Shown: piece after piece, positions 21,961 to 33,085 of the stretch
How the letters are laid out: each line of letters opens with the position of its first letter
Position numbering within the stretch: position 1 is the stretch's first letter
From: Diphasiastrum complanatum
Taxonomy: Eukaryota; Streptophyta; Lycopodiopsida; Lycopodiales; Lycopodiaceae
NCBI GenBank assembly: GCA_029204225.1
Contig: CM055102.1
Coordinates: 42,559,229-42,623,228 of the forward strand
Length of the DNA stretch: 64,000 bases
Reading direction: 5' to 3'
Notes under the pieces: model-generated
Seen by the model: only the letters and a program-made list of their open reading frames with translations
Database searches by the model: none
Told to the model about the DNA's origin: nothing
Translations under genes and position numbers: made by a program

Positions 21961-22562
21961 TTGTGCTGTTTATTGTACTTTTTATGGACCCTTACCAAGT
22001 TGGGTCCAAGATGAATGGTTAGGATCAATGTGAATATTAGCCAATAGGATTTTGGGGCAAGGGCCTTCCCCATTTATAAAAAGACACCATTTGTACTCTA
22101 ATCTCATGCTTAATGAGAAGGAGAAAACTCTACCAATTTTTGGAGAGAAGCATCCTCATTTGCTATTCACTACTTGCTAATGCTCTTGTTTGTGTTTTTC
22201 ATTGCTTCTATTTTTATGCTTATTGGTTGCCATAGTTAATATTTTTCCATTAGCAAGCATAAGGAGCATTTGAGCTAACCTTCACTCTTACTCTCACTCT
22301 CTACCTCTCTCTTTCTCTCTTCTCCTCTCAATCTCTTCTATTCTTCCTCTCCCTTTCACCAATAATCATGATGAAGGTAGTTTAGGGGAGTAGGGTTAGG
22401 GGTGTGTAGTGTTAATGGTGGTAGAGTTAGGGAAAAAGTAGGGAACTAACTAAAGTAGCATCTATTCATAGTTAGGCACCTATCTAGTGTTCTAACCCTT
22501 GTTGACAGGCGGGAGGGCTACTACTATGCGAGATCTTCGACCCTAGAAGATCTAACTTGCAT
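21961..22562 (+). promoter_or_regulatory. Promoter-like/LTR-like block
   Basis: GCCAATAGGATTTTGGGGC is followed by TTTATAAAAAG (near 22075), a pyrimidine-rich stretch (22280-22360) and AT-rich sequence. The CCAAT-TATA spacing parallels 17401-17450. The right side is cut by a copia RNase H remnant at about 22563. Confidence 0.4.
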
Positions 22563-23004
22563 TTGAGGGCATACTCTGATTCAGATTTTTCAGAAGGATG
22601 GATAGGAAATTCACAAGTGCATTTTCTACTTTCCTTTGTGGAGGAGTGATATCTTGGTTTTCCGAAAAAAAAGATACTATCTCATTTTCCTCTTGTAAAG
22701 CCGAGTACAAAGCATTGACATCAACAACAAAAGAACTCCTATGGCTAAGAAGACTTTTGGAGGAGCTTCAAGTGACCAAGGTCGATGAAATCCCTTGCAT
22801 CTATTGTGATATTCAAGCATCACAACAAATTGCTACAAATCCTATCTTCCATGCTAGAACAAAGCATATCGAGATAGCACATCATTTTGTAAGGGAGAAA
22901 GTGCAATCCAAGGAGGTTCAACTTCTTCATATACCATCATCCGAGTGTATTGCTGATATCTTAACCAAGCCTTTGCCAAAGGATCCATTTTTTAAATTAG
23001 GATT
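22563..23004 (+). mobile_element. Copia RNase H remnant
   Basis: A 140-residue open frame ends at 23017. It has the copia RNase H signatures ISWFSEKKDTISFSSCKAEY, TKELLWLRRLLEEL, RTKHIEIAHHFVRE and ECIADILTKPLPKDPF. The usual SSTEAEY is SSCKAEY here. Upstream, YSDSDFSEG is in another frame, so one frameshift lies near 22595. The rest of pol is absent. The last codons overlap the start of the family D LTR, and the sequence differs from that element's own RNase H, so the LTR element inserted into this older fragment. Confidence 0.85.
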
Positions 23005-24358
23005 TGTTGAAAATTAAGCCCACAGTTGTCTCCTTGGTGAATGACTAATTTCTATTTTATGATTCTTCTTGCACGTTTATTGATCTTTGAACTAGGGATA
23101 GGTGAAACCTAATTTTGGGTTCAAAGTCTGCTATTCTGATACCTACAGGAATCACAAACTTAGACAACCAATTTATTTGAAGAACATCCACAACGGGCTT
23201 CCAACAAAGGGTAACCAATCCCATTATAATTTTAAGTTTAGATGTTAAGTTTAATAACTTGAAGTCATTGAAGACTTGGCCATCTTCAAGGACTTCCACA
23301 AACTTACAATTAGAATAAGTCTGCACCTTTGGCTTCTTATGTTCAATTATTTCGAAGAAGTCCACTTGTGCACAGTTCAAAAGTTCAACTGTTTTTAACA
23401 TCTTCGGCTTTTTCACAAAATGCAAGAGAGAAAAAATTCCCAAAGGTCATCTACTTTTCAGAGTTGAACTGTTTTAGGGCACCTTCAGCTTTTTCGCAAA
23501 AACCCGAAGATCCTCTAGCAATAACTTCATTTTCTCTTGAGATTATACACTTGTCAGCTTGAAACTATTTTGAACGAGGAACGCTCCCAGCCACTTCCCT
23601 TATAAAGCGAAGTGAGAGATTTTGCGACGTCCTCGTCCGCGTCAACGATCCTGATTTGTTGACCGTATATACTATGCATAGTTGTCACAGAAGCCATATA
23701 CTTCCAAGTACAAGCGGCTTACCTACTTAGGTGGCAATCATTTATTGTAGTTAATACATGGATGAAATCTATAAATAGATCATCCAAGCACAGATTGTTG
23801 GTTGCTCCGTCCATGAGACACATTATTTGAGCCTCCCAATTATGCCGTCATTTTTGGTTGTAATTACTATTTGTATTGTGCTTCAGTGTAATATAACAAC
23901 AGCTTTTTTTTATCTGTGTACTACGTAGATGAATGCATGTTGTGATTGAATGCACTTTCATTGTTGTTTGATCGCGCTTGTATACTCACCCTGATCAGAA
24001 CACAAACGTCTACGACTCCTCTGTTTCTGATCAGACGATGCCTGTCTTTGATGTCTGAGCAACTCGTGATATCATACTGCTCTTCCATTTATTTCAGATC
24101 TATACTTCATGTTGAATCTGATTTCAGTAGTACCACACACAAATCATCTCCAATCTCTTCGTTGGACTGTACTCTTATTTTTAGAGTATTTTAAGATCCT
24201 GTTGGGCAATCAAAATGCCTAAAGCTGTGATTATCTTTAGCATAAGCTGTCTATTCGATTGTTTTTGCACCTAGCAGCTAATTAGAATGAGAGAGCTGTT
24301 CCGCAATATTCTTGCTCTCTTCTCCGTTCTCGTTCTTCCTATCTCCCTTGTACCATCA
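23005..24358 (+). mobile_element. Copia family D 5' LTR (1354 bp)
   Basis: Begins TGTTGAAAATTAAGCCCACAG and ends CTCCCTTGTACCATCA, followed three bases later by a primer-binding site. The first 300 bp match the 3' LTR start at 27815 and the copy at 56801; the last 200 bp match the end of the 56801-58766 copy. Confidence 0.85.
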
Positions 24359-24361
24359 TAT

Positions 24362-24373
24362 TGGCATCAGAGC
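24362..24373 (+). promoter_or_regulatory. Copia primer-binding site
   Basis: TGGCATCAGAGC, one mismatch from the canonical initiator-Met tRNA complement, just after the LTR end. Confidence 0.8.
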
Positions 24374-24425
24374 TTAGTCCAAATAAACCGAGAGATTAAG
24401 TTTTTCCTATTTGTATACTGTTATC

Positions 24426-27400
24426 ATGTCTCATATAGGTAGCTCTTCATCTTCATCACTCAGTGAAGCTAGAGTCATTGACAAGTTCAATGGTTCTAAC
24501 TTCTACATTTGGAAGTTGAAACTTAGAATGATGTTGATAGATAGAGATCTTTGGGATGTAGTAGAAGGTACAGACCTGAAACCAGAAGATGGTGATCAAG
24601 CAAAGGCCTGGAAGATCAAAGATTAGAAGGCCTTAGAATGTATCACACTCAATCTGGCTGACTCCTAAATATCTCACGTTACCACATGCAAAACCTCTAA
24701 GGAAGCACTGGAGTTGTTATCAAGTCTCTATGAGACTTAGATGCAACCACAAGATTACATCTTAAAAGGAAGTTCTTTACTCTTAGCATGTCTGATTCTA
24801 CTGCCATCACTTCTCACATCAACAGCTTCAAGTCCCTGTTAGATCAGTTATCAGCTGTAGAATGTTCTATTCAAGATGATGATGTCGTCATGACGTTGCT
24901 TTCTTCTCTTCCAAAGTCCTATGAGTACTTTGTGGTGATGATCGCCACACAACCGGACCTCACCCTTCAAAAGGTGATTGGTCATCTTCTTCAAGAAGAA
25001 ATACAGAGAAAGACTAGCAGCCTGTCCATCAATGCATGGCTCTATACACCAAGAAGAAAGATCATTCCAAGGATAAAAATCAGGTGCATCAGCAATAGCA
25101 AAAGCCTTACACTCAAGGTGAGTATCGTGGATCGCACAAGAAGCTTTTCTGTAGATATTGCAAAAGAGCTAATCACGACATCAAGGAGTGTCACATTAGG
25201 ATCTACAACGAGACAAAGAAGCAGCAACAACAACAATAGCCAGACTCCTCCAACGTGGCCAAATTCAAGGAGCAAGACACACACAACGGCACTACCCAAC
25301 ACATGACCTCTCGCAAGGAATGGCTTATGTAGTACACAACTTACAACAAAGACCAATCTATCTACCTCAGAGATTCAAGCACCATACGTGTGGAAGACAA
25401 AGGAGCAGTCAAGATCACCTTCAACAATAATCTGTCCATTTGTGTTCCCAACGTCCTTCACGTTCCTCAGCTATCAAAGAACCTGTTATCAGTCTCTATG
25501 ATAAATGATGAGGGCTGCACTATTACTTTCTCATCTGAGCAATGTACAATACTTGAGGAAGATACTCCTCTGACTACATGCACTAGAGTTGGGAACCTTT
25601 ACGTACTCTCTAATTCAGTTGCATTAGCTAGTATCTCTAATGAAAATGTAAACGATAGTGTTGTTCTGTGGCATAGTCGATTTGGACACGTGAATACAAG
25701 ATCACTTTCTTATATGCTTTGTAATAATTTGGTTGATGGTTTGAATTTCCCGTCTTCATTAGATAGGAAATCTGTCTTTTGTGAATCATGCAATCTATGG
25801 GAAGCACTCTAGAAGTATATGTTTTGTTCACATTCCTAAACAGCTTAAGAAAAAGCTAGATCATAGGACAAATAAATGTTTTTTCATTGGCTATCATGAT
25901 GAACATAAAGCTTATAAAGTTTATAATCCATCCACCAATGTAGTGTTTGTTTATAGGGATGTAATATTTCAAGAACATGCATATTGTGATTTCAAACAAC
26001 CATTGATAGACGATGCTATGTTATTTCATCCTATTCTACATAGCATTCAACCTTCCAACATTGATGATTCTTCTACAGCTACAGAAGCCAAGCAACACAA
26101 AGTACCTATCACCAGACCAAACCAAGCAAGCTCAAGCCAAACAAACGTCCGTAGATCCTCACGGACTCGGACAGTTCCTGAGAGGTATGCACCTCAATCA
26201 TTTTGGACTTCATCAGAAGAACCAGAAAGCCTAGCCGAAGCAATTAACTCCAAGGATGTTGTGAAGTGGCAAGAAGCTATGGAAAGCGAGTACAACTCAC
26301 TTTTGATGAATTAGACCTAGACATTGGTCGACTTCCCCACTCACAAGAGAGTTATCAACAACAAGTGGATCTTCAAGAAGAAGATCATCTCTGATGGTTC
26401 CATTTCCAAATGGAAAGCATGGCTGGTGGCTAAAGGATTCACTCAAGTCCAAGGAGTGGATTATCAAGAAATTTTCAGTCATGTCGTCAAGATGTAGTCA
26501 ATCAGGACTCTGATTGCGTTAGCAGCCGTGTAAGACCTTGAAATGCACCAAATGGATGTCAAGACAACATTTCTCAACAACAATGTCGAAGAGGAGCTGT
26601 ACACCTTCCAACCGGAAGGATTCAAAGTCAAAGGCCAAGAGCACAAAGTGTGCAAGTTGCACAAAGCAATCTACGGTTTGAAACAGGCTGCAAGAGCATG
26701 GTTCAATAGAATCAACTCTTATCTCATTCAATTGGGATTTGCAAACAATTCAGCTGACTGTAATATTTATTCAAATCACAGAGGTGCCAATTCAGTTCAC
26801 ATAGCTCTTTACGCAGATGATGCATTTATTTTGTTTAATGACACTTCTCTTCTGCACACTACTAAGAGTGATCTGTCAAAGGAATTTGACATGACTGATT
26901 TAGGATCTGTGCATTCTTTGCTAGGAATTCACATTACTAGAAATAGACTTCAAAAGAAGATCTATCTTAGCCAGCAGGCATATCTAAAGGACATTTTAAA
27001 AAAGTTTCATATGTCTGATTGCAAACCAATTGATACCCCAATGGATCCAAGTATTGTATTGACTAAACCTACTAGTGCTAATTCTGATAGTGAAGTACTC
27101 GACATAGCGAAGTACCCTTATCGTTCACTAATAGGATCTCTAATGTATGCAATGTTGTGTACTAGACCAGATTTAGCATACACTGTTAGCACATTAAGTC
27201 AATTCATGTCTAATGCTAGGATCTCTCATTGGAAAGCATCAAAGAGAGTGATGAGATATATTCAGGGAAGTCTAGATCACATTTTATGTTATGATGAAAT
27301 TGCCATCAGCCCACTCATCTTGCGAGGCTACTCCGATTCAGATTGGGGAGGAACAATCTCTAGCAGAAAATCTACCTTCGGGTTCTGTTTCTATCTAGCA

Positions 27401-27803
27401 GGGGGACCGATTTTGTGGAACTCAAGGAAGCATAAATTAGTTGTGCTTTCTTCGACAGAGGCAGAGTACATCGCAGCATGCCAAGCTTCAAAAGAAGCTA
27501 TATGGATCAGTTGTTACTTCACGACTTACATCACACTCAGTTTAATGCTACCACCATTCTGTGTGACAACTTAAGCTATATTTCACTGTCACTGAATCCC
27601 AAATTTCATGGCAAATCTAGGCACATAGAAATCCAGTATCATTTCATTCAGGAGAAAGTTTTCTCAGGGCAAGTGATTCTTCAATACTACTCCACAACAG
27701 AAATGGTCGCATACATCTTCACCAAAGTGCTTCCCAAGATCAAGCATCAGAAGTTCTTCAACATGCTGAACCTGATGAAGATACCAAGGCATCAACCATG
27801 ACC
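24426..27803 (+). mobile_element. Copia family D gag-pol, integrase core deleted
   Basis: gag starts at 24426 (MSHIGSSSSSSLSEARV; FNGSNFYIWKLKLRMML). It continues through stops and a frameshift to a zinc knuckle (CRYCKRANHDIKEC, about 25150). Protease keeps only GTTQHMT; the catalytic DSG is absent. The pre-integrase region (VLWHSRFGHVN, CESC) jumps at about 25810 directly to the post-integrase region (IPKQLKKKLD), deleting the whole DDE core. Reverse transcriptase is long and mostly open, with YADD at about 26811 and IYGLKQAARAWF. RNase H (SSTEAEYIAACQASKEAIW) shifts frame near 27530 and ends at 27801. The element could not have encoded its own integrase in this form. Confidence 0.9.
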
Positions 27804-27805
27804 TT

Positions 27806-27813
27806 AAGGGGGA
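27806..27813 (+). promoter_or_regulatory. Polypurine tract of copia family D
   Basis: AAGGGGGA directly precedes the 3' LTR start TGTTGGAAATTAAG, the expected site for plus-strand priming. Confidence 0.85.
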
Positions 27814-27814
27814 C

Positions 27815-28131
27815 TGTTGGAAATTAAGCCCACAGTTGTCTCTTTGGTGAATGACTAATTTCTATTTCATGATTCTTCCTGCATGTTTATTGATCTTTGA
27901 TCTAGGGACAGGTGAAACCTATTTTTGGGTTCAAAGTCTGCTCATCTGATACCTGCAAGAATCAAAAACTTAGACAACCAATTCAATTGAAGAACATCCA
28001 CAATGGGCTTCCGACTGATCTCAAGCAAAGGGTAACCAATCTCATTATAATTTTAAGTTCAGATGTTAAATTTAATAACTTGAAGTCATTGAAGACTTGG
28101 CCATCTTCAAGGACTTTGACAGACTTACATT
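27815..28131 (+). mobile_element. Copia family D 3' LTR, truncated
   Basis: The first about 317 bp match 23005-23300 closely. Sequence identity stops at a T run (28130-28142), where unrelated sequence with a minus-strand gypsy fragment begins. Confidence 0.85.
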
Positions 28132-28210
28132 TTTTTTTTTTTGCATACTGTCTTTTCTAAAGAAACAACAAGTACTATAAATCAACAAAAGTAAAAATCA
28201 TAAGATCCTT

Positions 28211-29169
28211 GATCACGCTGGTTGAACTGGTTGCCAAAACTTGCATAGTCAGCTGCCATTCACTGGTGTGTCACCATCCAGGTGTTCCAAAATAGCTACT
28301 CCGTAGGACAATATTTCTTTCACTTTATAAGGTCCTTCACTTGTAAATTTCAATTTACCTTTGATTAATTTGGTCTTATACATCAATGCTAGATCTCCTT
28401 CCTTCAGATCTTTGTGTAAGCGGTGATTGTGCCATTTTTTGCAACAAGCTTTCTCTGCTGCTAGTGCATGGACTACCATCAATCTGGTTTCACATAGTTT
28501 ATGCAAAGTCTCATGACACATTTGTAAGGATTTCGCCTCATCCAACCGTTTCGTTGCTGCTATGTGTAAGGATGGTACTAGAAATTCAATCGGCATAACT
28601 GCATCTTGACCATAGACAAGTTGAAATGGTGTCTGATTCGTGCTAACCTTGTAAGCTATTCTGAATGCCCATGAAGTTGCATGAAATTTATGTTCCCAAT
28701 TGGAACGATTTGCTTCCACCGTTTTTGTCATGATATTGCAAAGAATCTTATTGGAAGATTCAGTTTGTCCATTACCTCTCGGATAATACGGAGTACTAAA
28801 CCGATGTATAATGAAAAAGTCTTCCAACAGACACTTGATCGTTTCATTGACAAAGTGTGTTCCACGATCACTTACAATCTCGATAGGACATCCAAACCTG
28901 ACAATGATGTGCTCATATAGGACAACAACTCTAATTGCTTTTGCTTCAACCCACTTGGTCATATAATCAGTTGCTACGATGATATATTTGGTTTGATATC
29001 CTTTTGCCGTAGGATGAATAGGACCAACATAGTCAAGTCCCCATTTCTCGAACAGTGCTTGCGATAGAACCGAATGCAAAGGTTCAAAATTCTGCTTCGT
29101 AGGATGACGTGATCGTTGACATACATCACATGACTGAATAAATTTTTTATAGAACACCTCGATAGACAA
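28211..29169 (-). mobile_element. Ty3/gypsy integrase fragment
   Basis: An unbroken 306-codon frame reads from 29169 to 28249. The zinc-binding end is CDVCQRS. The DD35E core has Asp in WGLDYVGP, Asp in IVSDRGTHF and Glu in NGQTESSNK. The C-terminal part has NQTPFQLVYGQDAVMPIEF and LKEGDLALMYKTKL. After the stop at 28249 the frame continues a little (LCKFWQPVQPA). It resembles the integrase at 12.1-12.7 kb but is far better preserved. Upstream pol and LTRs are absent. Confidence 0.9.
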
Positions 29170-29350
29170 GTCTCAGTTCTACTAACAAAGTGTACAGTTC
29201 AATCGACAAAGGTTGAGAAATCAAATTCGAAAGAATCGACATTTATTCATTCGAATCAACCAATGATGATTCGATCTTTATTCATTCAACATTTATTTAT
29301 TTGACCTTTATTCTTGTTCGATAGATAAACGAACTCAAAAGATAAATTGC
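29170..29350. other. TTCG/TTATT-rich spacer
   Basis: Simple, AT-rich sequence with repeated ATTCGA and TTTATT words between the gypsy fragment and the hairpin. No gene is seen. Confidence 0.4.
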
Positions 29351-29808
29351 GTCAGAAAGTGGTGTGCAGAATATATGTCTAGCTCGAAAAGAAACGAATA
29401 AAAATAATTCGTGTGTCTAGAAAGAAAACCTTTTGTGCATGGCGGAATAAACTATCTTCATCTTTCCAATGCATGACTATGCCTATCAATTTCAATAGTG
29501 ATAGAAGGCACATTTGAACTTATAGTAACTAACTTTGAAATCGTTAGTACTACAGTGATTACATAGCCAAGCAATTAAGCATAAAAAATTATCACTATAG
29601 TACTGACAATTTCAAAGTTGGTTACTATAAGTTCAAACATTATTTCTATCACTATTGTCTTGTTTGAAATTGATAGGAGTAGTCATGCATTGGAAAGATG
29701 AAGATAGTTTATTTCGCCATGCACGAAAGGTTTTTTTTCTCGACACACGAATTATTTTTATTCGTTTCTTTTTGAGCTAGACCTATCTTCTTCACGCCAC
29801 TTTTCGAC
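29351..29808. repeat. Long inverted repeat: two head-to-head copia B LTR ends
   Basis: The left arm (29351-29559) and right arm (29591-29808) are reverse complements over about 210 bp, with scattered mismatches and small indels, around a loop of about 31 bp. Words such as AACTATCTTCATCTTTCCAA and ACTTATAGTAACTAACTTTG occur inverted in the other arm. The right arm is the 3' part of the family B LTR that feeds the element at 30 kb; the left arm is the same LTR part in the opposite orientation. Confidence 0.92.
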
Positions 29809-29809
29809 A

Positions 29810-29821
29810 TGGTATTAGAGT
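29810..29821 (+). promoter_or_regulatory. Copia primer-binding site, mutated
   Basis: TGGTATTAGAGT follows the LTR end directly; it has two mismatches to TGGTATCAGAGC. Confidence 0.7.
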
Positions 29822-30012
29822 TGTTTCACTACTTTATCTGATTCCAATATGATATCAGAGGGAAAGCTCTAATACTTGATATCTTTCGTGATATCAAATT
29901 GATATCATACTCTTCAATTCTTTTCAACCTTTCAGTATCAAAGAATTGATTTCTTATTGTTGGCATTACCACATCTTAGCGTCATCGATACAATCGATAG
30001 ACTAAGTTCCAG

Positions 30013-32315
30013 ATGGATTCTCAAAGTAAAGCCGGTCTTATCACAGACAAGCGAAATGGATCCAATTATTATTTGTGGAAATTTAAGATGAAAACCTTGC
30101 TAATCGCCAACGAATTATGGGATGTTGTTACAGGTACAGAAGTAAAACCTAAAGACGACGACTCAAAGTGGAAATTGAAGGACGGTAAAGCTTTCGCGCT
30201 TATTATCCTCAATATATCAGATACACAGGTTGGACACATAGTTGAAGCTAAAACGTCAAAAGACGTTTGGAACATTTTGAACTCACTATATGACGTGAGG
30301 GACGTAACTACTAAGTTACATCTCTACAAAGGAAATTCTTCACATTCAAAATGTCTACTGGTGATTCTCTTCAGAGTCACATTAGCCAGTTTAAGAATCT
30401 CTTGCAACAGATGGTCATTGTCGGATCAGTCATAGACAATCAAGATGCAATTATGACATTGCTTTCAAGCTTGCCCTCTACATATGAGAACTGGATAATA
30501 ATCATATCGACACACTCAGATTTAACTCTTATTAGAGTTATCACTATGTTGCTACAAGAAGATAATCAAAGAAGTCAAGACACTTTGTCTACTTCCTCCT
30601 CTCAAGCTCTATATGCCAACAAAGGCTCGAAGCGACAAAAGCAGAAAAGCTCCAAGAAGGCTGCAACGAATCAGACTCAAGACAAAAACAATCATCGAAT
30701 CCACGGTTGAAGAAGAAGATGTTTTGTAGGTATTGCAAGCGCAATAACCATGAGATCAAGGATTGTCGGATTCTCCAAGTGAAGAATGCAGCCAAGTAAC
30801 CTGATCAACAAGCAAACATAGTCTCATCATCTCCCCAGGTCGAAGCGGACAAAGGCGCATTTATGGTCAAAGATCAAAGCGCATTTTTGGATGATTCATG
30901 GTTTCTGGATTCTGGAGCAACTCAACATATGACCAATCAAGGTGAGATCTTCAACTCCTACACTCCTTACAGCATGAAGAAATTTGTTTATCTTGGTAAC
31001 AATAGTACTCACATTATTGAAAGTGAAGGTATTGTAAGATTGTGATTCAAACATGATCAATTCAAATTACTATCAAAGGTTTTATAGGTTCCTAAACTCT
31101 CTACAAAATTGTTATCAGTGAGTAGAATTACATATTTAGGTCATAAGTAAGAATTCAAATCTGATCAATGCAGAATTATTGAGAGGAGTAATAAGATACT
31201 TGCACTCAGCAAGGGGTAGAGTTACTTATATAGATTCGCACAACGGTTATTCGGAGTCTAGTCAAGCTTTGAAAACCTCTGTTCTAGTCAATAAAGCATT
31301 AATATGGCATCATCACTTAGGACACTTAAATCATGCATCTGCTATGAACATGTCCAGACGATCCATGGTTTTTGATCTCGACTATCCTTCTGGTAAGGTC
31401 AATCTCCCTGTCTGTCATAACTGCATCTTTGGAAAGTAGGCTAGGATTCCTTTTAGATCAAACCATATACATGCAGCAAAAGATCTGTTAGATGTTGTTC
31501 ATACAGATATATGTGGACCTCTGCAAACTCCTTCATTGCTAGATGCAAAGTACTTCATTACCTTTATTGACGAATTCTCTAGAAGAACAGTTGTTTATTT
31601 CATTAAACAGAAATCAGAGGCTTTCATCAAATTCAGACAATTCAAAGAGCATGCTGAGAATCAAACTAGCAAACGAATCAAAGCACTGAGGTCAGATAAT
31701 GGGGGAGAATACATCCCCAATGAGTTCAAGGACTACTACCTTAACAACGGCATCGAACAACAATACATCACTTCCTATTTGCCTCAGTCAAATGGTCTTG
31801 CTGAGAGAAAGAACAGAACCTTAGTTGAATCGACAAAGTGCATGTTATCACATGCGACACTTCTGAAGTGCTTCTGGGTTGAAATTGTTTCAACAGCAAC
31901 CTATATTCAGAACAGATGTCCTACTAAAGGCCTCTCAGACAAAACACCATTCGAAGTTTGGACAGGTACCAAACCTTCTTTATCAAACCTATGAGTTTTT
32001 GGATGTACTGCTTTTGTGCAGATACCTCGTGATCTCAGGAAGAAGCTCGACTTCCAGAGTATCAAGTGTGTTTTCATTGGCTACACTACTTCAGATCAAG
32101 CCTACAAATTGTTTGATCCCATCGAGTCGAAGATATTCACTAGTCGGGATGTCATCTTCATCGAAGGTCAGTTTCAAGACCTCAAAGGAAAGGGCAGTTC
32201 CCATCGAGCTGACCTGTTAGATTCTCCTGACGCTTTGAACTTTCCGGTTCCACAGGCGACTATTCCCATTGAAGGTCCAAGCTCTTCTACTTCCGACAAA
32301 TTGTCGAACTTGGAA
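30013..32315 (+). mobile_element. Copia family B copy 2: gag, protease, integrase
   Basis: gag begins at 30013 (MDSQSKAGLITDKRNGSNYY, LWKFKMKTLLIANELWDVV) and shifts frame near 30330. It continues (LLQQMVIVGSVIDNQDAIMT) to a zinc knuckle CRYCKRNNHEIKDC (about 30725). Protease DSGATQHM is at 30908. Several stops follow, then the integrase: HHHLGHLN to CHNCIFGK, a stop, Asp 31506 (VHTDICG), Asp 31695 (RSDNGGEY), Glu 31803 (GLAERKN), 35 residues between the last two. The C-terminal part runs to GPSSSTSDK near 32315. Reverse transcriptase, RNase H and 3' LTR are missing. A TAG at 31993 is Gln in the sister copy at 18.7-20.3 kb. Confidence 0.9.
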
Positions 32316-32396
32316 ACAAAACATCATTGTATATCAACTGTTTTAACGGTTAGATCGACTGCTTATAGGAGGAAGAAGGCTAGGAGACCTACCCTA

Positions 32397-32397
<1 letters not shown>

Positions 32398-32452
<55 letters not shown>
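32398..32452. repeat. (CA)n microsatellite
   Basis: About 27 uninterrupted CA units just after the truncated copia B copy. Poly-TH or VC frames across it are artefacts. Confidence 0.97.
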
Positions 32453-32454
<2 letters not shown>

Positions 32455-33085
32455 CCCTAGACCCTAAACACACATGAAGAGAAAAAAAAAGAACATAGTA
32501 GATGTCGGAAATCAAATAAAATTGATAGTTGCAAGGGAAGTGCTGAGCAGGTGGCGGATCGAAAATGTGGCAGTTACCAGTAAAAATTGAGTTCAAGATG
32601 AATCAGATGTTGTAATGCGCAAATAGAATAGAAGAATAGTAGTGGAACACAAAAATGCACTCTGATTGATAGAAACAAAAACTGAGTACAATGCTTGAAG
32701 CTGGCGCAAAATAGTGGGCACTCAAAACAAGTTCAGTTGAGTTCGTTGATGGCTTGACTGATGGATGTAAAAAAACAACAACTTAACCATTTACAACAAA
32801 AACCTACAGGATAATAACATGATCAGAGTGCTGACTCCAATAGATCTTCCTTGGAAGTCAAATGATCAGTACATTGGAAGTTGGAATTAATCTACTTGAT
32901 TAACTACATTTGTCCTACAGTAGGTAGCCGTCGTTTTTGCCAGATAATTATGTACAGAAGTAGGCAGACTGTCAACGTCGCGATGGATTTCTGACAGTAT
33001 TGAAAAAAATTACAAAGACTTACACTGACTCGAAAATGAATTTTTTGAGTCGATAGAGTATCAAATTTTTTTCAGATTAGGCCAT
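32453..33085. other. No gene seen
   Basis: Unassigned sequence between the microsatellite and the next copia fragment. I see no element end or coding frame. Confidence 0.35.

Noticed and set aside
29351-29808. Hairpin as a microRNA precursor
   Set aside because: The arms are too long and are LTR sequence with matching copies elsewhere; a siRNA-type hairpin is the more reasonable reading.
32016-32477. Frame ending in a long Thr-His run, and the opposite Cys-Val run
   Set aside because: The N-terminal part is copia integrase; the rest is translation of the CA microsatellite.
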